Made by a program: the position numbers and the translations under genes. Below the pieces are notes generated by a model. That model ran no database searches, had not been told where the DNA came from, and was given only the letters and a program-made list of their open reading frames with translations. From Streptomyces sp. H27-H5 (GTDB taxonomy: Bacteria; Actinomycetota; Actinomycetes; Streptomycetales; Streptomycetaceae), in the NCBI RefSeq assembly GCF_026627505.1, contig NZ_JAPNLK010000002.1:62001-126000 (forward strand): a DNA stretch of 64,000 nt, in the 5' to 3' direction. Of this stretch, positions 34,965 through 42,641 are shown one piece after another (within the stretch, counting starts at the first letter, position 1; each line of letters opens with the position of its first letter).

Positions 34965-36770
34965 ATGCGTCGTCCCGCCGCACGTCAATGGGCGCTGGTC
35001 GCCCTCGTCGGAGCGCTGGTGTCCACCGGGGCGGCGGCGCCGCCGTCGGCGCCGACGGGCGGTGCCCCCGCGAAGGTCCCGGTGGCCGTCGGCCACGGGG
35101 GTGCGGTGTCCAGCGTCGACGCCGACGCCAGCGCCGTCGGCATCGCGGTCCTGCGCTCCGGCGGCAACGCGGTGGACGCGGCGATCGCGACCGCCGCCGC
35201 GCTCGGAGTCACCGAGCCGTACTCCGCCGGGATCGGCGGCGGCGGGTACCTCGTGTACTACGACGCCAAGTCCCGCCGGGTGCACACCATCGACGGTCGC
35301 GAGACCGCCCCGGCGACGGCGGACGCCGCCCTGTTCCAGGAGAACGGCGTCCCCATCCCCTTCGCCGAGGGCCAGACCAGCGGGCGCGGGGTCGGCGTCC
35401 CCGGCACCCCGGCGACCTGGAAGAGCGCGCTCGACGCCTGGGGTTCGCGGCCCCTGGGTCAGCTGCTGCGTCCGGCGGAGAAGTTGGCCCGTGACGGATT
35501 CGTCGTGGACACCACCTTCCGGTCCCAGACCGAACTCAACCAGGACCGCTTCAAGGACTTCCCCGCCACCGCGAAGCTCTTCCTGCCCGGCGGAGCCCTG
35601 CCGGTGGTCGGCTCCACCTTCAAGAACCCCGACCTCGCCGCCACCTACGCCGAACTCGGCCGCAAGGGCACCGGGGCGCTCTACCGGGGCCCGATCGCCG
35701 AGGACATCGTGCGGGCCGTCCGCAAGCCCCCGGTGGATCCCGCCGCCACCCGCGTGGTCCGCTCCGGCGACCTGACCACCGGCGACCTGCGCGCGTACGC
35801 CACCAAGCGGCAGGCCCCGACCCGGGTGGGCTACCGCGGTCTGGACGTCTACAGCATGGCCCCGTCCTCCTCGGGCGGCACCACCGTCGGCGAGGCGCTC
35901 AACATCCTGGAGCGCACCGACCTGGGCTCGCTCTCCGAGGCGCAGTACCTGCACCGGTTCATCGAGGCCTCCCGGATCTCCTTCGCCGACCGGGGCCGCT
36001 GGGTCGGCGACCCGGCCGCCGAGGACGTGCCCACGCGGGAGCTGCTCTCGCAGCGGTTCGCCGACAGCCGCGCCTGCCTCGTCAAGCCCGGACAGACGCT
36101 GACCAGCCCGCTGGCCCCCGGCGACCCGCGCAAGCCGGTGCCCTGCGCCGCCGCGGGCAAGGCAGCCCCGACCACGTACGAAGGGGAGAACACCACGCAC
36201 CTGACGGTCGCCGACCGCTGGGGCAACGTGGTGTCGTACACGCTGACCATCGAGTCCACCGGCGGCAGCGGGATCACCGTCCCGGGCCGCGGCTTCCTGC
36301 TCAACAACGAGCTGACCGACTTCTCCTTCGCCCCGGCCGCCCCTGGCGTCCCCGACCCGAACCTGCCCGGCCCCGGCAAGCGGCCGCGCTCGTCGATGGC
36401 GCCGACCATCGTGCTGGAGCACGGGCGTCCGGTGCTGGCCGTGGGCTCCCCGGGCGGCGCCACCATCATCACCACCGTGCTGCAGACCCTGCTCGGACAC
36501 CTGGACCGGGGCCTGCCGCTGGTCGACGCCATCGCGGCGCCGCGGGCCAGCCAGCGCAACCAGACGACGACCGAGCTGGAACCGGGCCTGTGGAACAGTC
36601 CGGTGCGTGCCGAACTGGAGGCGATCGGCCAGGGGTTCCGGCAGAACCCGGAGATCGGCGCCGCCACCGGCGTGCAGCGGCTGCCGGACGGCCGCTGGCT
36701 GGCGGCGGCCGAGACCAGCAGGCGCGGCGGCGGCTCGGCGATGGTGGTCAACCCGCACGGCCGCCCGTAA
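34965..36770 (+). CDS. ggt: gamma-glutamyltransferase
   Basis: A 601-residue Ntn-hydrolase precursor that moves the gamma-glutamyl group of glutathione or other gamma-glutamyl compounds. An N-terminal signal-like helix (WALVALVGALVSTGAAA) suggests export. The substrate arginine R112 lies in IDGRETAPATA, and the autocleavage and catalytic threonine T410 in GENTTHLTVADRWGN. GRGFLLNNELTDFSF, RPRSSMAPTIV and GSPGGATIITTVLQTLL complete the active-site wall. Streptomyces lack glutathione and use mycothiol, so the natural substrate may be external gamma-glutamyl peptides. The ATG at 34965 follows GGAGG; an in-frame upstream start lacks one. Confidence 0.94.
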   Translation: MRRPAARQWALVALVGALVSTGAAAPPSAPTGGAPAKVPVAVGHGGAVSSVDADASAVGIAVLRSGGNAVDAAIATAAALGVTEPYSAGIGGGGYLVYYDAKSRRVHTIDGRETAPATADAALFQENGVPIPFAEGQTSGRGVGVPGTPATWKSALDAWGSRPLGQLLRPAEKLARDGFVVDTTFRSQTELNQDRFKDFPATAKLFLPGGALPVVGSTFKNPDLAATYAELGRKGTGALYRGPIAEDIVRAVRKPPVDPAATRVVRSGDLTTGDLRAYATKRQAPTRVGYRGLDVYSMAPSSSGGTTVGEALNILERTDLGSLSEAQYLHRFIEASRISFADRGRWVGDPAAEDVPTRELLSQRFADSRACLVKPGQTLTSPLAPGDPRKPVPCAAAGKAAPTTYEGENTTHLTVADRWGNVVSYTLTIESTGGSGITVPGRGFLLNNELTDFSFAPAAPGVPDPNLPGPGKRPRSSMAPTIVLEHGRPVLAVGSPGGATIITTVLQTLLGHLDRGLPLVDAIAAPRASQRNQTTTELEPGLWNSPVRAELEAIGQGFRQNPEIGAATGVQRLPDGRWLAAAETSRRGGGSAMVVNPHGRP

Positions 36771-36783
36771 GCCGTCTCCCTCG

Positions 36784-36820
36784 GATCGTGCCGGGACGAG
36801 AAGGTCGGCCCGGCACGATC
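36784..36820. terminator. terminator between ggt and map
   Basis: Perfect 12-base stem GATCGTGCCGGG / CCCGGCACGATC around a 13-base loop, between two convergent genes. Confidence 0.8.
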
Positions 36821-37586
36821 ACGGGGTGGTGAGGATCCTGGGGCCGTCGGCGGTGATCGCGACCGTGTGCTCCGCGTGCGCGGCGCGGCTGCCGTCCACG
36901 GTCCGCAGGGTCCAGCCGTCGGCGTCGCAGGTGTAGTCGTCGGTGCCTCCCGCGATCACCATCGGTTCGATCGCGAGGACCATGCCGGCGCGCAGTCTCA
37001 TGCCGCGCCCGGCGGGGCCCTCGTTGGGCACGCCGGGGTCCTCGTGCATGGAGCGGCCGATGCCGTGCCCGCCGAACCCGTCCGGAATGCCGTAGCCGGC
37101 TTCGCGGCAGACCGTGCCGACGGCGTGGGCGATGTCACCGATCCTGTTGCCGGGCACGGCGGCGGCGATGCCCGCGGCCAGGGCGGCCTCGGCGGTCTCG
37201 ATCAGTCGCAGGTCCGCCGGGCGGCCCCGGCCGACCGTGAAGCTCACGGCGGCGTCCCCGGCCCAGCCGCCCAGCTGCGCGCCGAAGTCGACGCTGACCA
37301 GGTCCCCGTCGCCCAGCCGGTATGCGTCCGGGACGCCGTGCACGATCGCGTCGTTGACCGAGGCGCACACCACGCCCGGGAAGGGCACGGGCGCGAACTG
37401 CGGTCGGTACCCCAGGAAGGGGGAGGTCGCGCCGGCCTCCCGCAGCACCTCGCGGCCCACCGCGTCCAGCTCCAGCAGGGAGACCCCCACGTCGGCCGCC
37501 TCCCGCATCGCCGCCAGGGCCCGCCCCACGACCCGGCCGGGGGCCCGCATGTCCTCGATGTCTCGGTCCGTCTTCAGTTTCACCAT
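36819..37586 (-). CDS. map: type I methionine aminopeptidase (paralogue)
   Basis: A 255-residue enzyme removing N-terminal methionine from new proteins. All five metal ligands are present: D100 (LVSVDFGAQ), D111 (WAGDAAVSFT), H174 (FGGHGIGRSMHEDP), E207 (VLAIEPMV) and E239 (AAHAEHTVAI); H83 (IVHGVPD) is the substrate histidine. It begins directly MVKLKTDRDIEDMRAPG, without the SH3-binding N-terminal extension of some actinobacterial enzymes. The housekeeping map of Streptomyces sits in the ribosomal-protein region, so this is an extra copy. It is divergent from a small XRE regulator, and its promoter (TATAGT seven bases before the ATG) implies a leaderless message. Confidence 0.93.
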   Translation of the reverse strand: MVKLKTDRDIEDMRAPGRVVGRALAAMREAADVGVSLLELDAVGREVLREAGATSPFLGYRPQFAPVPFPGVVCASVNDAIVHGVPDAYRLGDGDLVSVDFGAQLGGWAGDAAVSFTVGRGRPADLRLIETAEAALAAGIAAAVPGNRIGDIAHAVGTVCREAGYGIPDGFGGHGIGRSMHEDPGVPNEGPAGRGMRLRAGMVLAIEPMVIAGGTDDYTCDADGWTLRTVDGSRAAHAEHTVAITADGPRILTTP

Positions 37587-37589
37587 GCC

Positions 37590-37620
37590 AATAACTATAC
37601 CGGTATAACTGTAACGGTAT
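37590..37620. promoter_or_regulatory. AT-rich divergent control region between map and the XRE gene
   Basis: ATAACTATACCGGTATAACT then GTAACGGTAT. The core TATACCGGTATA is a perfect palindrome with a half-copy (AACGGTAT) following. On the minus strand TATAGT (37599-37594) is a likely -10 for map, inside the palindrome. The composition is strikingly AT-rich for this genome, and a bound repressor would cover the map promoter. Confidence 0.6.
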
Positions 37621-37638
37621 GAAAATTGGGTCCCGGGG

Positions 37639-37644
37639 TAGGAT
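37639..37644 (+). promoter_or_regulatory. leaderless -10 element of the XRE regulator gene
   Basis: TAGGAT, six bases, then the ATG at 37651, with no ribosome binding site. Confidence 0.55.
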
Positions 37645-37650
37645 GACCGC

Positions 37651-37902
37651 ATGGTCCGAACCCCCCTCACCCCCGAAGAGCGCGAGCGCGGCGAGCGGCT
37701 GGGCGCGCTGCTCCGCGAGGCGCGAGGCCCGCGCAGCATGGTCGAGATCGCCGCGAGCGCGGGTCTCTCCGCCGAGACGCTCCGCAAGATCGAGACGGGT
37801 CGCGCACCGACACCCGCCTTCTTCACCGTGGCTGCCCTCGCCGGCGCCCTCGGCCTCTCCCTCGACGACGTGATGCGGCGCTGCGCCTTCGTGCCCGTCT
37901 GA
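37651..37902 (+). CDS. small XRE-family HTH regulator
   Basis: An 83-residue protein that is almost entirely a helix-turn-helix domain: EERERGERLGALLREARG, then MVEIAASAGLSAETLRKIETGRAPTP (helices 2 and 3) and FFTVAALAGALGLSLDDVMRRC. There is no sensory domain. It faces the methionine aminopeptidase gene across an AT-rich palindrome and is likely to bind there and control both. The end of the gene lies in the first copy of a 16-base tandem repeat. Confidence 0.87.
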   Translation: MVRTPLTPEERERGERLGALLREARGPRSMVEIAASAGLSAETLRKIETGRAPTPAFFTVAALAGALGLSLDDVMRRCAFVPV

Positions 37903-37940
37903 GCCCGCGCCCGTCTGAGCCCGCGCCCGTCTGAGCCCGC
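37893..37940. repeat. 16-base tandem repeat, three perfect copies
   Basis: GCCCGTCTGAGCCCGC at 37893-37908, 37909-37924 and 37925-37940, followed by a decayed fourth copy. The first copy contains the stop codon of the XRE gene. Confidence 0.85.
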
Positions 37941-38124
37941 GCCCGTCCGGGTCGCCTGCGCCGGTCCGGTTGCCGGCCGCCCGGTCGAGCGGGCACCGGC
38001 GCGCGTCGAAGGGGCGGCGAGGGTACGCCTGATCGGCCCCGCCCGCCTGTCGTTCGGGCGGGGCGGTCGGCCGAACGGCCCAACCGGCGGTGGGGCCCGC
38101 GGGGCGCGGGGCAAGCGTGAAGGC

Positions 38125-38328
38125 GTGTCAGCCACGAACGCATCGAAGCGACTCGGATTCGGACTGCTCGGCGCCGTCCTCGCGAGCGGCCTGCTGCTCG
38201 CGGCCTGCGCCGTCCCCGAGGGGCGAGCCCATGACGGGGACCCGGGCGAGGCGGTCTCCCGCCACCCGGGCGCCGTCGCCGACCACCACCCGCTCCCGGA
38301 CCGGCCCGACCGGCGGGGAACCCCCTAA
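38125..38328 (+). CDS. small putative lipoprotein
   Basis: A 67-residue frame starting at GTG 38125 with a convincing lipoprotein signal: a basic start (ATNASKRLG), the hydrophobic FGLLGAVLASGLLL and the lipobox LAAC. The mature part of about 40 residues is polar and rich in His, Asp, Pro and Arg (HHPLPDRPDRRGTP). The ribosome binding site (GAAGG) is rather close. Its TAA stop overlaps the -10 of the next gene. I recognise no family; the gene could be a chance frame, but the signal peptide argues for it. Confidence 0.45.
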   Translation: MSATNASKRLGFGLLGAVLASGLLLAACAVPEGRAHDGDPGEAVSRHPGAVADHHPLPDRPDRRGTP

Positions 38329-38331
38329 GCT
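38326..38331 (+). promoter_or_regulatory. leaderless -10 element of the PPOX-class gene
   Basis: TAAGCT, six bases, then the ATG at 38338. Confidence 0.45.
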
Positions 38332-38337
38332 CGGGGC

Positions 38338-38718
38338 ATGAACCTCGAGGAGCTCGGCCGGGGCAAGTACGTCTGCCTCACCACCTTCCGCAAGGACGGC
38401 ACCCCCGTCGCCACCCCCGTCTGGGCGGTGGCGGACGGGGGTGAGCTGTACGTGTGGACGCGCAGCGACTCCTGGAAGGTCAAGCGGATCCGCAACAGCG
38501 GCCGGGTCACCGTCAGCCCCTGTGACGTGCGCGGACGTGTCGAGGAGGGCGCTCCCGCGCTGCCGGGCGAGGCGCGGCTGCTCGACGAGGCGGGTCTCAA
38601 GCGGGTGCGCGGGCTGATGATGCGCAAGTACACCTGGCAGTTCTGGTTGGTGGACGTGCCCGCCACCGTGGTGCGTCGCGGCAAGCGCCCGCACACCGCG
38701 ATCGCCGTCAAGCTTTGA
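38338..38718 (+). CDS. PPOX-class F420-dependent oxidoreductase
   Basis: A 126-residue split-barrel flavin/F420-binding protein of the pyridoxamine-phosphate-oxidase-like group. MNLEELGRGKYVCLTTFRKDGTPVATPVWAVADGGELYVWT is the standard opening, and SWKVKRIRNSGRVTVSPCDVRG with the final ATVVRRG is typical of the actinobacterial F420-dependent members. It would act as a homodimer on an unknown substrate. It is probably transcribed alone from a leaderless promoter. Confidence 0.87.
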   Translation: MNLEELGRGKYVCLTTFRKDGTPVATPVWAVADGGELYVWTRSDSWKVKRIRNSGRVTVSPCDVRGRVEEGAPALPGEARLLDEAGLKRVRGLMMRKYTWQFWLVDVPATVVRRGKRPHTAIAVKL

Positions 38719-38763
38719 GACTCCCGTAGCCCGCCTGTAACACGGGTGGGATCCAATGCGCCC

Positions 38764-40305
38764 ATGGAGACGGCGACTTCGCTGCTGATCGCTCAACTCG
38801 CTGAATATCTGCGCGGGTTGACGCGGAGACTGGATCCCGGGGCGGGCTGGTACGGGGAGTTCCTGCGCCGGGACCCCGACGGGATGCGGGCCTGTCTGGA
38901 GGGAACCGCGATCCCCCCGTGGGACGTGGTGGAGTCCCTGCTGGGTGACGCCCGGGCCGTGGCCGGCGAGGTGGAGTACGCGGCCCGGCTGCGCGGCGCC
39001 GCCGCCGGGGCCTGGGACCGGGCGCCGGGCGGCGCGGGCGAACTGCGGACCCTGCTGCGCACGGCCGCCGCGCAGCGGGAGGCCTCGGACGCCGCGCTGC
39101 GCAGCCTGACGGCCCGGCTGGGCGGCACACCGGACCCGGTGGAGGCGGCCGCGCTGGCGCGGGAGGTGGCCTGGACCCGGGACGACGCCGCCCGGGCGGC
39201 CGGTCGGCACGAGGACCTCACGGCCCGGCTCGCCGCGCTGCCGATGAACCCTGCCGAGGTGCGGGAGTGGACGCGCTCGGACGCCGCGTCCGCCGCCGCG
39301 ACCGGTGAACCCCTGCCCGGGATGCCGGGGCGCCGCCCGGCGCCGGCCGGCCCGGTCGTCGACGCGGCGCCCGAACCCCCGCCCCCGGAGCGGTCCGGCC
39401 AGGTCCAGGCAGCGACCCCGCGCCCCCCGCAAGCCCAGGCCCCGGCCCCGGCGGCGTCCATCGACCCGTCCGTCGAGCCTTCCGTCGACCCGTCCGTCGA
39501 CCCGGCCCACGATCCCCACGGCGAGTCCGCCCCCGCCGCGCCCCCGGTCGGTCGTGCCGAGGGGCGGTGGCTGCGCGGTGGCCGACGCTCCGGGGGCGGC
39601 GCCCGGTACGCCGGCGCGGCGGAGCCCGAGACGCCCGCCGACACCGCGCCACCCGGCGGCCCGGACGACACGGCCGCCGCCGCCCCGCGCGGGGCCCGGT
39701 TCGGCCGCCCGGAGCCGCGGCGGCCCGGCCCCCCGGCGCCGGAGCCCGCGCCGCCCGGTCCGGACCCGCGCACGCCCGGACCCCGCCGCACCGCCGTGTT
39801 CGTCGCCGCACTGGCGGACCTCCGGGCGCGGGGCCGCACCGGCGAGGCGCACGCCCTGCTGTGCGAGGCGGCGGCCTGGCCGGCCGAACTGCTGCCCGGG
39901 CTCGCGGCCGCGTTGACCCGCGCCGGGCTCGCCGCCGACTGGGCCACCCTGCTCTGGGAGGCCGCCTCGCTTCCGCCCGAACGGCTCGCGGCCGCGGCGG
40001 CGGCCCTCGCGGTGGCCGGGCGGTCCGCGGACTGCGACGCGCTGCTGCGCCAGGGGGTGGCCCGGCCCGCCGCCGAGATCGCGGAGGCCGCCCTCGCGCT
40101 CGGTGCGGCCGGTCGGGAACGGGAGGCCGACGCCCTGCTCGGCGCCTTCGTGCGGCTGCGCACCGCCGAGGAGGCGGCCGCTCTGGCGCGCCGCGATCCG
40201 CACTGGTTCGCGCCGAGGCTGCTCCGGGCCGCGGGCACCCTCCCGGGGACCCGACACCGGGACCTGACACACGCCCTGCGCGTGGCCGGTATCGCTACTC
40301 CGTAA
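38764..40305 (+). CDS. proline-rich hypothetical protein with helical N- and C-terminal domains
   Basis: A 513-residue protein. The N-terminal 170 residues are helical (METATSLLIAQLAEYLRGLT, then WYGEFLRRDPDGMRACLEG), like the XRE-associated domain that Streptomyces proteins use ahead of effector regions, but no clear HTH is seen. A low-complexity middle (about 180-330) is rich in Pro, Ala and Arg, with the repeated PSVEPSVDPSVDPAHD. The C-terminal 170 residues are alanine-rich helices (ALADLRARGRTGEAHALLCEA and similar), suggesting a repeat solenoid. I chose the ATG at 38764. I do not recognise the family by name. Confidence 0.72.
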   Translation: METATSLLIAQLAEYLRGLTRRLDPGAGWYGEFLRRDPDGMRACLEGTAIPPWDVVESLLGDARAVAGEVEYAARLRGAAAGAWDRAPGGAGELRTLLRTAAAQREASDAALRSLTARLGGTPDPVEAAALAREVAWTRDDAARAAGRHEDLTARLAALPMNPAEVREWTRSDAASAAATGEPLPGMPGRRPAPAGPVVDAAPEPPPPERSGQVQAATPRPPQAQAPAPAASIDPSVEPSVDPSVDPAHDPHGESAPAAPPVGRAEGRWLRGGRRSGGGARYAGAAEPETPADTAPPGGPDDTAAAAPRGARFGRPEPRRPGPPAPEPAPPGPDPRTPGPRRTAVFVAALADLRARGRTGEAHALLCEAAAWPAELLPGLAAALTRAGLAADWATLLWEAASLPPERLAAAAAALAVAGRSADCDALLRQGVARPAAEIAEAALALGAAGREREADALLGAFVRLRTAEEAAALARRDPHWFAPRLLRAAGTLPGTRHRDLTHALRVAGIATP

Positions 40306-40431
40306 CCACTTGAGTACCAATCCGCCCGCCCGATGACAGGAAATGACCGCCTATCGACGTAGTGCGATCGACTACTCCAACCGCGCAAGGCGCTCTTGCC
40401 CCACGCTTTGACGAGGCCTACGTTCTACTCC

Positions 40432-40456
40432 CTACGCACACCGTCTACGTGCGTAG
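40432..40456. promoter_or_regulatory. inverted repeat upstream of the pyrimidine-catabolism operon
   Basis: CTACGCAC (40432-40439) and GTGCGTAG (40449-40456) are perfect complements nine bases apart, 32 bases before the first start codon. CTACG recurs at 40428 and 40446. It is a good candidate operator for a regulator not encoded in this window. Confidence 0.5.
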
Positions 40457-40487
40457 AAGTCGGCGTTCCCGTCGCGAGGAGCAGCTC

Positions 40488-41330
40488 ATGGCCCAAGTCG
40501 TCCGCGCCGCGCTCGTCCAGGCCACCTGGACCGGAGACACCGAGTCGATGATCGCCAAACACGAGGAGCACGCCCGCGCGGCGGCCGCTCAAGGGGCGCA
40601 GATCATCGGCTTCCAGGAGGTGTTCAACGCCCCGTACTTCTGCCAGGTGCAGGAGGCGGAGCACTACCGCTGGGCCGAGGCCGTCCCCGACGGCCCGACC
40701 ATCCGCCGCATGCAGGACCTCGCCCGCGAGACCGGCATGGTGATCGTCGTACCGGTCTTCGAGTTGGAGTCCGAGGGGTTCTACTACAACACCGCCGCCG
40801 TCATCGACGCCGACGGAAGCTACCTCGGCAAGTACCGCAAGCACCACATCCCGCAGGTCAAGGGCTTCTGGGAGAAGTTCTACTTCCGCCCCGGAAACCT
40901 CGGCTGGCCCGTCTTCGACACGGCCGTCGGCCGGGTCGGCGTGTACATCTGCTACGACCGCCACTTCCCCGAGGGATGGCGTGCGCTGGGCCTGGCCGGC
41001 GCCCAGCTCGTCTACAACCCGTCCGCCACCTCCCGAGGCCTGTCCGCCTACCTGTGGCAGCTGGAACAACCCGCCTCCGCCGTCGCCAACGAGTACTTCG
41101 TCGCCGCCATCAACCGGGTCGGCCAGGAGGAGTACGGGGACAACGAGTTCTACGGCACCAGCTACTTCGTGGACCCGCGCGGTCAGTTCGTCGGGGAGGT
41201 CGCCGGCGACAAGGAGGAGGAACTCCTCGTCCGCGACCTCGACTTCGGCCTCATCGAGGAAGTCCGCAACCAGTGGGCCTTCTACCGCGACCGCCGCCCC
41301 GACGCCTACGGAGGGCTCGTACAGCCGTGA
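40488..41330 (+). CDS. beta-ureidopropionase-like nitrilase-superfamily hydrolase
   Basis: A 280-residue carbon-nitrogen hydrolase that would split N-carbamoyl-beta-alanine to beta-alanine, ammonia and CO2. The catalytic triad is E44 (GFQEVFNAPYFC), K118 (YRKHHIPQ) and C155 (GVYICYDRHFPEG). FCQVQEAEHYRWAE and GFWEKFYFRPGN are close to beta-ureidopropionase/N-carbamoylputrescine amidase sequences. The ATG at 40488 has GAGGAG seven bases upstream. The operon context with dihydropyrimidinase favours ureidopropionase. It overlaps the aminotransferase start by four bases. Confidence 0.9.
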   Translation: MAQVVRAALVQATWTGDTESMIAKHEEHARAAAAQGAQIIGFQEVFNAPYFCQVQEAEHYRWAEAVPDGPTIRRMQDLARETGMVIVVPVFELESEGFYYNTAAVIDADGSYLGKYRKHHIPQVKGFWEKFYFRPGNLGWPVFDTAVGRVGVYICYDRHFPEGWRALGLAGAQLVYNPSATSRGLSAYLWQLEQPASAVANEYFVAAINRVGQEEYGDNEFYGTSYFVDPRGQFVGEVAGDKEEELLVRDLDFGLIEEVRNQWAFYRDRRPDAYGGLVQP

Positions 41331-42622
41331 CCAACCCGATCCCCCTGCACAGTCGCCACCGCACCGTCATGCCCGACTGGCTCGCGCTCTACTACGACCG
41401 TCCCATCGAGCTCACGCACGGCGAGGGCCGCCACGTCTGGGACGCCGACGGCAACCGCTACCTCGATTTCTTCGGCGGCATCCTCACCACGATGACCGCC
41501 CACGCCCTGCCCGAGGTCACCAAGGCCGTCTCCGAACAGGCCGGGCGGATCATCCACTCCTCCACCCTGTACCTGAACCGGCCGATGGTCGAACTGGCCG
41601 AACGCGTCGCCGCCCTGTCCGGCATCCCGGACGCCCGGGTCTTCTTCACGACCTCCGGCACCGAGGCCAACGACACCGCCCTGCTGCTCGCCACGTCGTA
41701 CCGCCGCTCCAACCAGATCCTGGCGATGCGCAACAGCTACCACGGCCGGTCCTTCTCCACCGTCTCGATCACCGGCAACCGGGGCTGGTCCCCGACCAGC
41801 CTCTCGCCGCTCCAGACGTACTACGTCCACGGCGCGGTGCGCACCCGGGGCCCCTTCGCGGCCCTGCCCGACGCCGAGTTCACCGCCGCCGCCGTCGCGG
41901 ACCTCGAAGACGTGCTCGGCCAGGCGCGCGGCGGGGTCGCCGCGCTCATCGCGGAACCCATCCAGGGCGTCGGCGGCTTCACCTCCCCGCCCGACGGCCT
42001 GTACGGGGCCTTCCGCGAGGTCCTCGACCGGCACGGCATCCTCTGGATCAGCGACGAGGTGCAGACCGGCTGGGGCCGAACCGGCGAACACTTCTGGGGA
42101 TGGCAGGCGCACGCCCAGAACGGCCCGCCGGACATCCTCACCTTCGCCAAGGGCATCGGCAACGGCATGTCCATCGGCGGCGTCGTCGCCCGCGCCGAGG
42201 TCATGAACTGCGTCGACTCCAACTCCATCTCCACCTTCGGCGGCTCCCCGGTCACCATGGCCGCCGGCGTCGCCAACCTCTCGTACCTCCTGGAACACGA
42301 CCTCCAGGGCAACGCCCGCCGCGTCGGCGGCCTCCTCCTGGAGCGACTGCGCGCCGTCACCGCCGGCGTGCCCGCCGTACGCGAGGTACGCGGCCGGGGC
42401 CTGATGGCCGGCCTGGAGCTGACGAAGCCCGGCACCGACCGCGCCGACCCCGAAGCGGCCGCCGCCGTACTGGAAGCCGCCCGCGAACGCGGCCTGCTGC
42501 TCGGCAAGGGCGGCGGGCACGACACCAGCGTGCTGCGCATCGCGCCGCCGCTGTCCCTCACCGTCGCGGAGGCGGAAGAGGGCGCCGACATCCTCGAACA
42601 GGCCCTGCGCACCGCCCTCTAG
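41327..42622 (+). CDS. class III aminotransferase (beta-alanine/omega-amino acid type)
   Basis: A 431-residue PLP enzyme. GEGRHVWDADGNRYLDFFGGI is the standard opening, FFTTSGTEANDTALLLA the phosphate-binding loop, NSYHGRS the stacking region, LWISDEVQTGWGRTGEHFW the PLP aspartate, and DILTFAKGIGNGM contains the Schiff-base lysine. In this operon it should transaminate beta-alanine to malonate semialdehyde, the last nitrogen-releasing step. The GTG start overlaps the previous stop (GTGA). The alternative is a general 4-aminobutyrate-type enzyme. Confidence 0.9.
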   Translation: MTNPIPLHSRHRTVMPDWLALYYDRPIELTHGEGRHVWDADGNRYLDFFGGILTTMTAHALPEVTKAVSEQAGRIIHSSTLYLNRPMVELAERVAALSGIPDARVFFTTSGTEANDTALLLATSYRRSNQILAMRNSYHGRSFSTVSITGNRGWSPTSLSPLQTYYVHGAVRTRGPFAALPDAEFTAAAVADLEDVLGQARGGVAALIAEPIQGVGGFTSPPDGLYGAFREVLDRHGILWISDEVQTGWGRTGEHFWGWQAHAQNGPPDILTFAKGIGNGMSIGGVVARAEVMNCVDSNSISTFGGSPVTMAAGVANLSYLLEHDLQGNARRVGGLLLERLRAVTAGVPAVREVRGRGLMAGLELTKPGTDRADPEAAAAVLEAARERGLLLGKGGGHDTSVLRIAPPLSLTVAEAEEGADILEQALRTAL

Positions 42623-42641
42623 CCCTCCGGGGGAGACGTAC

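Noticed and set aside
37823..38143. Minus-strand frame crossing the tandem repeats after the XRE gene
   Set aside because: Its sequence is Arg/Pro/Gly low-complexity generated by the repeats, with no start signal or domain.
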